From Chloroflexota bacterium (GTDB taxonomy: Bacteria > Chloroflexota > Anaerolineae > Anaerolineales > Villigracilaceae), in contig JAEWVF010000065.1 of NCBI GenBank assembly GCA_023459215.1, positions 27,487 through 91,486 on the forward strand: DNA of 64,000 nt, in the 5' to 3' direction. The notes under the pieces are model-generated. The model was not told the DNA's origin. It made no database searches and saw only the letters and a program-made list of their open reading frames with translations. Below are positions 52,900 through 61,323 of the stretch, piece after piece; positions within the stretch are counted from its first letter, which is position 1, and each line of letters starts with the position of its first letter. The translations under genes were made by a program, and so were the position numbers.

Positions 52900-52973
52900 C
52901 GGGGCGTGGCTCAGACCGGTAGAGCGCACGGTTCGGGTCCGTGAGGCCCCCGGTTCAAATCCGGGCGCCCCGA
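52900..52973 (+). tRNA. tRNA-Pro(CGG)
   Basis: A complete cloverleaf of 74 bases. The acceptor stem pairs CGGGGCG with CGCCCCG, discriminator A. The anticodon stem CACGG/CCGTG closes the loop TTCGGGT, giving anticodon CGG for codon CCG. The T-arm reads CCCGG-TTCAAAT-CCGGG. CCA is not encoded. It marks the border of the accessory region: recombinase remnants begin 200 bases downstream. Confidence 0.95.
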
Positions 52974-52982
52974 CAAGTACAA

Positions 52983-53030
52983 CCGCAGGCCGCAAGGATA
53001 TAAGAAATACCGTATCCTTGCGGCCTGTGG
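52983..53030 (+). terminator. Long hairpin after tRNA-Pro
   Basis: CCGCAGGCCGCAAGGATA pairs with TATCCTTGCGGCCTGTGG with a single G-T type mismatch, loop about 12 bases. It is followed by an A-rich rather than T-rich stretch, so it may be a processing or recombination structure as well as a terminator. Confidence 0.55.
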
Positions 53031-53169
53031 AATAAAAATGGGGAAAAAGTACTGTACCGCAGGCCTGTTAGAAAAAGAAGTCTGGAGCGAATAAAAAAAA
53101 CATTTTGTATTTATCGTCTGATAAATACGATTATCGTTTTATTTTGTTCAGCAACCGGAGTATTCTAAT

Positions 53170-53615
53170 ATGGCACCAAAAACCAATAACAAAGCTAAAA
53201 ACAACTTCACCTTTTCCCAGGCGACCGAGGGATTCTTCCTCAATGCCACGGCGCGCGGTCTCTCTGATGCCACGCTTCGCGATTACGGCAACACCATAAA
53301 GCGCTTTTCAGAATTTCTCGGGGAAGATTTACCGATTTCTGGCATTACCACCCAGCATATTGAGCGTTTTCTTTCGAGCCAGGGTCACCTGAGTAATAAG
53401 ACTTTGCTTAACTATCACACTGGCTTGTCTGCACTCTGGACATGGGCAACCATAGAAGAACTGGTTGAGAAGCATATTGTCCGCGCTATCATTGCGCCGA
53501 AGCCGGAAAAGCGCGAGATCGTGCCCTTTTCTGAGAATGAAATCAAACTCATGCTGGGCTCACTGGAGAAATCGCGCGCCTATACTCGCCCGGGCAAAAA
53601 GCTGTCGGATCACGC
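53170..53615 (+). pseudogene. Tyrosine recombinase, 3'-truncated
   Basis: The first roughly 148 codons encode the SAM-like core-binding domain of a tyrosine recombinase (ATEGFFLNATARGLSDATLR, TLLNYHTGLSALWTWA) and the start of the catalytic domain (FSENEIKLMLGSLEKSRAYT). After LSDHA the frame continues to 54009, but this part is the antisense of a second recombinase gene, so no catalytic Arg-His-Arg-Tyr is left. GGAG precedes the ATG. The neighbouring tRNA-Pro is a likely former integration site. The break lies near 53612-53620. Confidence 0.82.
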
Positions 53616-54219
53616 TGTTCTTGGGGTTGCGGCAGCCGAAACCTTCGATGGCGACGAACAGGTAGGTGCCGGGGTGCAGGGCGGTGCTGCCGTGGGTGTC
53701 CTGCATCAGGGTGGCGATGGTGCGCCAGAGGGCTATTGGCAGTTGGATGCGTTCGGGGCCGTCTTTCAGGTACATCTTGCCGTTCTTGAAGGCCAGGTCG
53801 GCCCAGCACAGGCTGCGTACTTTCTCGACCTTCCAGCCGGTGAGCAGGATCAGGCCGAGCAGGGCGAAATCCTGGCGGCCGTGCAGGGTATCGCGGTCGA
53901 TGGCGGCCAGCAGGTTTTCGGTTTGGCGGGCGGCGAGGGGCGTTTCGCGGCGTTTGGGCAGGGTCGGGCGGGCAATGCTTGCGGTGGGGTCGTCGTCTTT
54001 CTCAAATAGGGCCGAAACGGCCGAAAGGCGGATGCGGATGGTGGCAGCGGACAGGCCGCGGGCGCGCATCCCGGCCACCCAGCTTTCGACCTGGTAGGCG
54101 GTCAGGCTGGCGAGCTGCTCTATGCCGCCGAGGTGTCCGGCCAGGTCGCGCCAGGCCTGGTCGTAGGCGCGGGCGGTGTGCGGGCGCAGGTTGTGCAGGA
54201 CTTCGCTAAAGGGTTTCAT
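53616..54219 (-). pseudogene. Second tyrosine recombinase, 3'-truncated
   Basis: Starting at 54219 this minus-strand gene encodes a recombinase N-terminal domain (HTARAYDQAWRDLAGHLGG, AATIRIRLSAVSALFEK) and part of the catalytic domain (DFALLGLILLTGWKVEKVRSLCW, containing an expected box I but with Lys where Arg is usual). After CRNPKNS it runs into the reverse complement of the other integrase and stops at 53560. The conserved HxxR and Tyr region is missing. The start overlaps the upstream 159-codon gene by four bases, so it was part of an operon. Confidence 0.8.
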
Positions 54220-54695
54220 CGGTCTCCGTTGCGGTATTGGTTGAGGGCGTGTTCGGCGTCGATATGAGCTTTGGCTTCGTTTTGGTCTTTGAATTCGAAG
54301 ATTTTGCGCTCTTTGCCGTAGATGAAGCAGCCGGCCGGGTCTTGCCAGATGAATTGGCCGCGGTACAGGCGGGCGACGGCGCGGATGTAGGGCCGGCCCT
54401 GGCGGGCGGCCAGTTCGCGCACCCTGGCTTCGACCAGCAGTGCGCGGCTTTTTTCGGTGCCCCAGACGGGCACGGCGTCGCTGTCGTACCAGGTTTCCCA
54501 GCCGGTTGGGTCGATGGCTTTCAGGGCGGCCATTGCGGTGCATTGGCGGTCAAACCAGTACGATTTGCGCAGGGTTTTGTTGAGGGTTTGTTTTTGCACG
54601 TGTGCCCATTCCTGTTCGCGCAGTTCCTGGCGCAGGAGCATGCTTTCGCGCATGGCGTAGATGGCGGGGTGGTAGCCGCGGGTTCTGGTGCCCAT
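54216..54695 (-). CDS. Uncharacterised protein upstream of the recombinase
   Basis: A 159-residue protein of unknown family, rich in charged residues, with YHPAIYAMRESMLLRQELREQEW at the start and ARLYRGQFIWQDPAGCFIYGKERK late. GGAGACGAG precedes the ATG. The stop codon overlaps the recombinase start (ATGA), so it probably belongs to the same mobile-element module, for example as an accessory or directionality protein. No motif proves this. Confidence 0.6.
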   Translation of the reverse strand: MGTRTRGYHPAIYAMRESMLLRQELREQEWAHVQKQTLNKTLRKSYWFDRQCTAMAALKAIDPTGWETWYDSDAVPVWGTEKSRALLVEARVRELAARQGRPYIRAVARLYRGQFIWQDPAGCFIYGKERKIFEFKDQNEAKAHIDAEHALNQYRNGDR

Positions 54696-54713
54696 TTGTC
54701 TCGTCTCCGGGGC

Positions 54714-55043
54714 TTACTGGGCGGCGTCTGCCATCGCCGCGTCATCTTGTGGGCTGTTTTCGTCGAAGGCGAACCCGGCGCGCAGGTCGTGCAGGTTGTC
54801 TTCGGGTTGGCGCAGGGTTTCGATCTGGATGCCGGCCAGTTGCATGACTTCATGAGCGGCGGCCGGGCCGTATGCCAGGACGAAGCGGCCAAAGGCTTCG
54901 GGGGTGACTTCGGCCTGGCCGCGCAGGATCGACCAGCCGTAGGAGGGGGTGTAGGCCATTGCGCGGGCAAAGGCCGAGGGGCGAACGTTGTGTTGTTCGG
55001 CCCAGCGGCTGAGTGCGGTTTTGAGATTGGGTGTTTCGGGCAT
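54714..55043 (-). CDS. Small helix-turn-helix-like protein, Cro-type position
   Basis: A 109-residue protein. Residues 10-60 (ALSRWAEQHNVRPSAFARAM, YGWSILRGQAEVTPEAFGRF) resemble an XRE-type helix-turn-helix. The start at 55043 follows GGGAGAC. It is transcribed divergently from the XRE repressor at 55184, a layout like phage cro/cI. It is followed by the 159-residue protein and the recombinase remnant. The C-terminal acidic tail is unassigned. Confidence 0.6.
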   Translation of the reverse strand: MPETPNLKTALSRWAEQHNVRPSAFARAMAYTPSYGWSILRGQAEVTPEAFGRFVLAYGPAAAHEVMQLAGIQIETLRQPEDNLHDLRAGFAFDENSPQDDAAMADAAQ

Positions 55044-55118
55044 TTTGAGTCTCCCTACGTCTTTACTTTTAGGTTTGAAAAAATTACCGATTGGCAACTT
55101 GATTGTTGCAGATATATT

Positions 55119-55138
55119 GTTACTCGTCAAGTGGTAAC
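55119..55138. promoter_or_regulatory. Candidate operator between divergent regulators
   Basis: GTTACTCGTCAAGTGGTAAC is an inverted repeat (GTTAC/GTAAC, spacer ten) midway between the divergent HTH genes, where a repressor site is expected. Evidence is position and symmetry only. Confidence 0.4.
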
Positions 55139-55183
55139 TATCTCAAACCCATTGGTTATTTTTGGAGTGCTAATATTTACCCG

Positions 55184-55561
55184 ATGACAAATTTTTCTAA
55201 CTGGCTGGAAAGTGAATTAAATCGGCGGAGTATGACACCGGCCGAGTTGGCTCGCGCATCTGGGAAGGCGGCTGCGGTTATAAGCCGTGTTCTGAATGGG
55301 GAGCGGAAACCTGCACCAGATACTCTGGAGGCCATTGCTAGTGCCTTGAAACTTCCCCCTGAAACCGTTTTCCGGGCGGCCGGCTTGCTGCCTTCGAAGC
55401 CGGAAGATGAAGTTCAGTTCGATGACTGGAAATATGTGCTCGAGCAGCTCAGCGAGCGCGATCGCAACATCTTGCGCGACCTGGCCGAAAAGATGGTCAA
55501 GGAAAACGAAAAAGAGCGCGGCTTGAAATTACTCAATCCACGCAAAGCCAATCACGGATAA
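55184..55561 (+). CDS. XRE-family repressor-like protein
   Basis: A 125-residue protein with an N-terminal HTH_3 domain: SMTPAELARASGKAAAVISRVL with recognition helix followed by NGERKPAPDTLEAIASALKLP. The C-terminal helices (LEQLSERDRNILRDLAEKMVKE) may dimerise. ATG 55184 is the natural family start and has no clear ribosome site, so the mRNA may be leaderless. It is divergent from the recombinase module, the usual place for the element's repressor. Confidence 0.8.
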   Translation: MTNFSNWLESELNRRSMTPAELARASGKAAAVISRVLNGERKPAPDTLEAIASALKLPPETVFRAAGLLPSKPEDEVQFDDWKYVLEQLSERDRNILRDLAEKMVKENEKERGLKLLNPRKANHG

Positions 55562-55593
55562 ATCCCAGTCCCGCTAACGGTGGGGGACCGGAA

Positions 55594-55637
55594 ACAAAAA
55601 CGCCCCCAGGTAGGTTCCTGAGGGCGTTTTGTGTTTG
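55594..55637 (+). terminator. Intrinsic terminator of the XRE gene
   Basis: AAAACGCCC..CAGG pairs with CCTG..GGGCGTTTT around TAGGTT, with flanking A and T runs. Confidence 0.88.
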
Positions 55638-55708
55638 AAGGTTTAGATTCTATTAAAGATTTTATGCTCTAATCTAATTAATAATTAAATGAGAGAGGAA
55701 TAGGAATT

Positions 55709-58063
55709 ATGATTAATATTGAGAATGAAAATAATTTTATTTATGGCTTGAAGATAGGAATAAATCTTTTTTTAGGCCAAGGTTACTCTATTTTAGCTAT
55801 GAATTCTCAAAAACAAAAATTGCCGACATCTAGGGAACTAGCAAAAAATATAGCAAATCAGTTTTCATTGTCAGATATGCAATCCCTAGAGCTTGAGCAA
55901 TTATGTGCGATTGTTGAAGCTTCTCACAAAAAAGAATTAAGAAAATTCTTGTCTGAACGCCTAACGGTAGATTCGTATGATCCGCGCTATGAGATTCTGG
56001 GGAGAATGAATATAAAATCTGTTTTTACAACAGCTATTGACGATCTAATTAATAAAATATTTAGTGATAGTGAAACGAGATACCTAAATGATGCAAATCG
56101 GTTAGGTTTAGCTTTTCAAGATCAAATGGCGGTTGATTATATAGCGCTAAATGGTTCCATTTTAAATAACGAGATGCCTATAAAATTTGGTGCATCAGGG
56201 TTTGTATCTTCTTTTGCCACTGACCCCGATAAGTGGCATTTGCTAAATTCGAAATTGCAATCATCGCCCACATTATTTGTTGGATATTCGATTAATGATG
56301 TACAAATACTTCAATCAATTAATCCAAATTCTATTAAAAGTCAAGGATCTAAAGATTGTTGGATTTTAATTGAACCTGACGATGGGAGTGGGAGTCGCCC
56401 ATTAGAACAAATTTGTCGCGCGTTAGGTTTTCAAATAATAGTATCTACTATACCAGAGCTACTTGATTATTTAAATGATGTTTCGTCTGTAACAATGTTG
56501 TTTCATCAGGAGAAACTTCAATCCAATTCTATCCTTGCGAAGATGTTTCCTCATGATACTATACCTGATATCAGGTCTGTTCCGTTGAGACCGGTGATGG
56601 AATTTTATTTAGGATTTCCCCCACAATGGTCTGATATATATTTAGGGAATATTCATCGTACCGTGTATTTTAATCGTGCTCGGGATTCGATAAATGCCCA
56701 TAAACATACAATAATTATTGGAACCCCAGGATGTGGTAAAACGACTCTGCTAATGCAGTTGGCTGTTGCTGACTTCCTTGGCTTTGAAAAATTGATTGTC
56801 AATTTATTGACTGTAGAAAAAGCACACTTGATAGTTAAGGCATTAGGTTCAAGAAGCGCCTTGATTTTTATAGATAATTTTTCCGATTCTCTTGATGGCT
56901 TATTATTTCTTAGCCACTTTTCCAATATTATTTTAGTTTGTGCCGAAAGAGACTATAACTTTGGAATAGTTTCTCATTTGATTTCCCGCGATCAGTTTAG
57001 AATAATCGATGTTACGGAATTGCCCCAATCTGATATACAAAGCTGTTTGCAACCAATTCTAAATAATATCAAGCTTTCAAAATATAAACAACCCAAGGTA
57101 AGTTCAGGCTTGCAGCCATCCCTTTTTGAGATAATTGAAACTAACATTGAAAAACCTACTCTAAAAAAGCGATTTGCATCCGTCTTACAACAACTAGGCA
57201 AAGAAGATCCTCACCTGCAAGATTTACTGGTCATGATAAGCTATGTTTATGCTGCAAGAGTTCCTGTTTCAATGGATATGCTCTTAGCATATATGAGAGA
57301 TGTAACAACCGATTACAGTGAAATTTACAAGATGAGGGATGATTTAGGAAATTTGATTTCTGAATATTGGGACAGAGAATTTGCAGACGATCAAGATTAC
57401 TTTGTTCCCAGATCTGTTATGGTAGGTGAGGCGGTTTTGAGCGAAGTTGACAGAGATGTATTAAAAAGAATGTTAATAAAATTTCATAATAATATAAGCC
57501 CATATCGGATTCCTCGTTTTGACGTTTTTCGCCGGCATGCATTTGACGCTAGTATTATGGAAAAAGCATTTTCGAATGTGGATGAAGGAAAAATCTTTTA
57601 CGAGGAGCTATATAATCGAGATCAATCACCATATCTTTTACAGCATGCTGCAATGTATTTGAGTCGCAAAGGAAGACACGCAGAGGCTTTTGAAATGATA
57701 GATAAAGCGCTAACTGTTTCAGGTGGAAAGATATGGTCGATCAGAAATTCCCACGCTATTATTTTGTTTAAAGCGAACATTGAACATTATAGTAAACCAA
57801 ATGCAAGGAATACGCTGAGAGACAGCATGCAAATATTAACTGAATGTTATCAATGGGATAAACGAAGACCCTTCCATGCAGTAACTTTCTCTGATCAGGC
57901 GATTCAGTATTGGCAGGCTTACAAGGATAATGATGCGGTTATTTATTTGAAAACAGCAAAAAAATGGCTTGAAGAGGAATCTAAGCTTTCTCCCTGGAAT
58001 CGGGGTGTGAGGCGGTTGTTGGGAGAAATACTAAAAATATTAGAAAGCTTACAAGAGCAATAA
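55709..58063 (+). CDS. SIR2-like domain fused to STAND NTPase, defence-type protein
   Basis: A 784-residue AT-rich gene, unlike the GC-rich host. Residues 10-215 look like a SIR2_2-type domain (NLFLGQGYSILAM, KLPTSRELAKNIA, LQSSPTLFVGYSINDVQIL). The STAND/P-loop part follows: Walker A IIGTPGCGKTTLL near 337 and Walker B ALIFIDNFSD near 384. The C-terminal 250 residues are helical with TPR-like segments, a likely sensor. SIR2-STAND proteins are known anti-phage systems (Avs5-like). Here the usual TTNYD is TTAID (near 107) and the usual LHGS is LNGS (near 148), so the catalytic Asn and His of NAD hydrolases seem replaced. Neighbouring recombinases fit a mobile defence island. Confidence 0.75.
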   Translation: MINIENENNFIYGLKIGINLFLGQGYSILAMNSQKQKLPTSRELAKNIANQFSLSDMQSLELEQLCAIVEASHKKELRKFLSERLTVDSYDPRYEILGRMNIKSVFTTAIDDLINKIFSDSETRYLNDANRLGLAFQDQMAVDYIALNGSILNNEMPIKFGASGFVSSFATDPDKWHLLNSKLQSSPTLFVGYSINDVQILQSINPNSIKSQGSKDCWILIEPDDGSGSRPLEQICRALGFQIIVSTIPELLDYLNDVSSVTMLFHQEKLQSNSILAKMFPHDTIPDIRSVPLRPVMEFYLGFPPQWSDIYLGNIHRTVYFNRARDSINAHKHTIIIGTPGCGKTTLLMQLAVADFLGFEKLIVNLLTVEKAHLIVKALGSRSALIFIDNFSDSLDGLLFLSHFSNIILVCAERDYNFGIVSHLISRDQFRIIDVTELPQSDIQSCLQPILNNIKLSKYKQPKVSSGLQPSLFEIIETNIEKPTLKKRFASVLQQLGKEDPHLQDLLVMISYVYAARVPVSMDMLLAYMRDVTTDYSEIYKMRDDLGNLISEYWDREFADDQDYFVPRSVMVGEAVLSEVDRDVLKRMLIKFHNNISPYRIPRFDVFRRHAFDASIMEKAFSNVDEGKIFYEELYNRDQSPYLLQHAAMYLSRKGRHAEAFEMIDKALTVSGGKIWSIRNSHAIILFKANIEHYSKPNARNTLRDSMQILTECYQWDKRRPFHAVTFSDQAIQYWQAYKDNDAVIYLKTAKKWLEEESKLSPWNRGVRRLLGEILKILESLQEQ

Positions 58064-58246
58064 ATTAGGATGTGATTGTTATCTAATGGTAGAGTTTTTA
58101 GGTTTTGGATGAGTGAGATTATTTCTCGTTACAGATTATGGTCAACAACAATACAGCTTTTTAGGAAATGGTGTATTTTCAAAATGTAAATTGTTTGTTT
58201 TGTGGTTTACTCTACCTATCATCTAAGAACTTCTCAGGATGGTTAC

Positions 58247-58957
58247 ATGGAAAATCAATTTGGATATTTGTTGCGAAATTATCGAGTAATGAGAGGAATC
58301 TCTAGGGTTGTGCTTGCTGAACAATTAGGTTGTTCTCCAAATACTATTTCACTGTGGGAGAGAAATATTGAGTTGCCTGAACAAAAAGTAGTTGAAAAAA
58401 TCGGTAATATATTAACGCTCTCACAGCCAGAGGTGAATAATATGCTGGCAGCTATTGACTGCGAAACATGTGCGCCTAGCCTTGATTTGGATATTTCAGG
58501 AGAAGATGAAAAGAAGTTTATTGAAATTCAAACACAAATAACAGACATAAAAAATAGTCTGGCGCAATTTAATCGCCCAGATGCTGTCTCTCCTGAAATT
58601 GTAAAACAAATCAAGGAAGATTTTGATAATCTCGAAGGCAGTGTCAAGGATTTAACAGCTCCTGTTTCTATTCCTTCTAGAAAGAACATGACGGTGCAGC
58701 TAGTGCCAATCACAGAACTAGAGAGGCTAGAAGAATACGGAGACGAAGCGAAAAAATGGTTTTCGGCGACAGGCTTATTCTTGGGGGCAATTATTGGAAT
58801 CCTGACGAACTTAGCTACAGGTGGAAGCGTAGATGATTCTACATGGGTGGTAGGAGGTGTATTTGTTTTAGGACTGATTCTAACTGCAAGCTCGGGTTGT
58901 AAATATAACGAAAATGGGAGAAAACAGAAAGAAAAAATTAGGCGTTTGGCAGAGTGA
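58247..58957 (+). CDS. Membrane-anchored XRE helix-turn-helix protein
   Basis: A 236-residue protein. An XRE domain (about 5-60: LLRNYRVMRGISRVVLAEQLGCSPNTISLWERN, split by convention) is followed by an acidic helical linker (about 80-145) and two C-terminal membrane helices (GLFLGAIIGILTNLATGG and WVVGGVFVLGLILTASSG) with a basic tail. A DNA-binding domain tied to the membrane suggests a sensor of envelope state or a partner for the SIR2-STAND protein 180 bases upstream. Start 58247 is supported by AGGA; GTG 58202 is an alternative. AT-rich, probably acquired. Confidence 0.72.
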   Translation: MENQFGYLLRNYRVMRGISRVVLAEQLGCSPNTISLWERNIELPEQKVVEKIGNILTLSQPEVNNMLAAIDCETCAPSLDLDISGEDEKKFIEIQTQITDIKNSLAQFNRPDAVSPEIVKQIKEDFDNLEGSVKDLTAPVSIPSRKNMTVQLVPITELERLEEYGDEAKKWFSATGLFLGAIIGILTNLATGGSVDDSTWVVGGVFVLGLILTASSGCKYNENGRKQKEKIRRLAE

Positions 58958-59152
58958 TTGCGCATTTTGAGAAGATGAAATAACAGGGATTGATTAAAAA
59001 ATTCAGATTTGTGTGGTCAACAGATCACCTTTTTTGAATCTATGCACCAATTAAGAGTATTCTGATCTGTCTTTAGGGGATGTTGGGTTTCGCGGGGGAA
59101 TGCTGACGGAGTCCGCTTTCTGGAGCGGGGCGTGGGTTGTGGGGCCTGGTCC

Positions 59153-59214
59153 GCGGGGTGGGCGTTGTGCAGAATTGAGTTGCGGAAGTCGAAAGGTGTT
59201 TTGTCCGCGGTGGG
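59153..59214 (+). repeat. Island repeat copy A
   Basis: First of three copies of a roughly 60-base GC-rich word beginning GCGGGGTGGG and containing TTGTGCAGAATTGAG and GCGGAAGTCGAAAGGTGT. It lies in a 530-bp space (58958-59488) with no gene. Further left, GGGCCTGGTCC and GGCGTGGG are shared with copy C. Downstream is a hairpin GAACACC/GGTGTTC at 59401. Confidence 0.85.
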
Positions 59215-59488
59215 TGAGCAAAGCAGGAATCTCTTCGCGGTTATGTAGCAAAACAAAGGTAGACGCAGAATGAAGGTTGCACACTCTGGCTGCGCGGGCG
59301 TGTAATTTCGGGAAAATCCACACTTTTGGGGTTATCCAGCAATCCCCGGGCGATGGATATCCTAATCCCAGGCGCATTCTGTCCCAAAAACGGGCCTTTT
59401 GAACACCTTCCGGGGTGTTCCGCTCCGCGAAAAAGGTTTTTCGACAGTCTCGTTGGGTGCTTATCATGTTTCATGGAGTACGAAATTT

Positions 59489-60229
59489 ATGTTTGGTTCA
59501 TCTATCGTACAACTTGTTTCCAGCATCATGGCTGCCCTTATAACTGGCACCGCACTTATAATTACCCAGTTATTAAAAAATAAACGAGTTTCAGTATTAT
59601 GGATTATTATCTTTATGGTTTTGGGGGCGCTGGGAGGATATTATTTGGGGGAGACATTAGCTCAATCTTTGGAATTTAAAATAACAGATGACTTCAGCAA
59701 TAAATCGCGATATTGGGATCAAGCTAATATTGAAACTGCCTCCCATAAGAGTAAAAGCTACATAGTAAATGGCAAATACTACTGGGAAGTGACGGGATTT
59801 GATTTAGTGGGCGCTACGATTGAACCCGCAACTCCGATTCTATCTAATTTTATTTATAGTATTGATATCAAGCAAATAAAAGGCTCCGACGACATAACGT
59901 ATGGCATCTTATTCAGAAGTAATGAAGCTTCAGGTTGGTATTTTTTTGCTATAAGAAATGATGGATATTTCCAACTTATGTTTTCTCCACCAAGTGGAGA
60001 AATGAAATGGCTAATACCTTGGACAAAATCTTCCGTGATAAGCAATAAAAACAACTTAAAGGTTATTGCTCAAGAAGATGTTATCAGGCTCTATATAAAC
60101 AACTCCCTTGTAACCTCAATTTCTGATAGAAGTTCAACTTATGGGGAAATTGGTATTTACGTAGGTGTAAGAGAAGGTGACAATACAGCCTTTGAAATAG
60201 ATAACTTTGACTTGGAAATTCTCAAGTAA
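59489..60229 (+). CDS. Membrane protein with LamG/DUF1080-like outer domain
   Basis: A 246-residue protein. Two N-terminal helices (SIVQLVSSIMAALITGTALI and VLWIIIFMVLGALGGYYLG) are followed by a beta-rich domain of about 175 residues (ITDDFSNKSRYWDQ, YSIDIKQIKGSDDITYGILFR, GWYFFAIRNDGYFQLM, DNTAFEIDNFDLEIL), resembling concanavalin-like LamG or DUF1080 folds. Such domains bind carbohydrate, but no ligand can be named. The start at 59489 follows GGAG; a longer in-frame version reads through the repeat region. AT-rich orphan gene between two repeat copies. Confidence 0.7.
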   Translation: MFGSSIVQLVSSIMAALITGTALIITQLLKNKRVSVLWIIIFMVLGALGGYYLGETLAQSLEFKITDDFSNKSRYWDQANIETASHKSKSYIVNGKYYWEVTGFDLVGATIEPATPILSNFIYSIDIKQIKGSDDITYGILFRSNEASGWYFFAIRNDGYFQLMFSPPSGEMKWLIPWTKSSVISNKNNLKVIAQEDVIRLYINNSLVTSISDRSSTYGEIGIYVGVREGDNTAFEIDNFDLEILK

Positions 60230-60246
60230 CACGCTGTTATATAATC

Positions 60247-60364
60247 AGCGCCCAATTATGGTGGGTGGGGTTGTGGCGGTAGGGCTGCGGGGTGGGTTGT
60301 GCAGAATTGAGTTGCGGAAGTCGAAAGGTGTCTTGTCCGCGGTGGGAAAGATAAGTTAGGCGCT
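60247..60364 (+). repeat. Island repeat copy B with integron attC-like ends
   Basis: The core repeat (60287-60346) lies between imperfect inverted ends: AGCGCCCAATTA on the left (60247-60258) and TAAGTTAGGCGCT on the right (60352-60364). The right end contains GTTAGGC, the RYYYAAC/GTTRRRY type of word used in integron attC recombination. The site lies 18 bases after one orphan gene and 67 before the next, as in a cassette array. Confidence 0.55.
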
Positions 60365-60430
60365 CCGTTCTTAACACATTAAAAGCCCGCTATTTTTTGC
60401 AATGGATATAGATGAAATCTAAGGTTATTT

Positions 60431-60877
60431 ATGCAAAACGATAAGCTCTCGGGGTTTGTATGGTCGGATGTTTGGCTTATACTGGCAATCGCTATAACTG
60501 ACAGCGGTAACGGAACAACACTTAAGTCGATAGTCGCGGCGGGTGATTACATCAATCACTCAATATTCACTGGCGCAGAATTAAGGCATGGCTTGGCAAT
60601 ACTTACACATGCGGGCTATATTAACGAAATAGAAGGAAAATATTTTTTAACAGGTGATGCAAAGACATGCTGGGCTACTCGCCAAGAAACTCGGAAATCA
60701 ATTAACACGCTGATGAAAGATTTCGAAAAATTTCTCGGAGCGACTCCCTATACTTCCCAGAATTTTGCAGATGAGAATCAGAAATGGCAATACCCCAGCC
60801 TTACCGATGAAATGGTACATCAGGCTTATCAAGAATACATTCAGAAAAGCCGCACTTCAAAAAAGATGTTGAAATAG
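60431..60877 (+). CDS. Orphan cassette-like protein, unknown function
   Basis: A 148-residue protein. The first 90 residues (VWSDVWLILAIAITDSGNGTT, LRHGLAILTHAGYINEIEGKYFLTG) suggest a winged-helix fold with a beta hairpin. The second half is charged and probably helical. No family is recognised. No strong ribosome site is visible. It lies directly after an attC-like repeat, as first genes of cassettes do. Confidence 0.6.
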   Translation: MQNDKLSGFVWSDVWLILAIAITDSGNGTTLKSIVAAGDYINHSIFTGAELRHGLAILTHAGYINEIEGKYFLTGDAKTCWATRQETRKSINTLMKDFEKFLGATPYTSQNFADENQKWQYPSLTDEMVHQAYQEYIQKSRTSKKMLK

Positions 60878-60943
60878 TGCCAATCCGTAAAACGCGCCTG
60901 CCGATTATCAGCAGTGTCAAGGGCAGAGCGAAAAAAGTGAATG

Positions 60944-60984
60944 AAAAAGGCCTGGCATCTTTTTCCAGGCGCCAGGCCTTTTTC
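60944..60984 (+). terminator. Intrinsic terminator in the cassette-like region
   Basis: AAAAAGGCCTGGC pairs with GCCAGGCCTTTTT around about 13 bases. The surrounding 60878-61323 region has no convincing gene; its open frame of 89 codons contains this hairpin and is rejected. Confidence 0.85.
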
Positions 60985-61192
60985 TTAGTGGATGTTTTGA
61001 TGTCGCTGCTGATTAGATTCCCTGCTTTGGCAAAGCAGGCTGAGAAAAGTCTTGCCAACCGATCTGGCTTCATGCTACACTTTTTGTGCTGGCTTCCATT
61101 CGGGTCGGGCGCTATCAAGGCGAAAGACCGTCAGGGTTCGGTGTGATGGGCCGGCGGGTTCGTTTTTTGTGGGCGGGGCGTGGGCCTGATCC

Positions 61193-61242
61193 GCGGGGTG
61201 GGTTGTGCAGAATTGAGCTGCGGAAGTCGAAAGGTGTCTTGT
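61193..61242 (+). repeat. Island repeat copy C
   Basis: Third copy, beginning GCGGGGTGGGTTGTGCAG and ending GGTGTCTTGT. A GTTGAGA word lies 20 bases after it, close in place to GTTAGGC of copy B, but no matching left end was found. Confidence 0.8.
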
Positions 61243-61323
61243 ACGTTGCTGGCGAAAAATGAGTTGAGATGGCACTTATTCTTTACCCATAATGGTGATT
61301 GTTTTGGTGTAAAAGGAGCCAAT

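Noticed and set aside
53616..54009. C-terminal half of the plus-strand recombinase frame
   Set aside because: It is the antisense of the second recombinase, with Gly/Gln/Val-rich sequence and no catalytic residues.
60877..61146. 89-codon plus-strand frame after the cassette-like gene
   Set aside because: It spans a strong terminator hairpin, has no ribosome site and no recognisable protein pattern.
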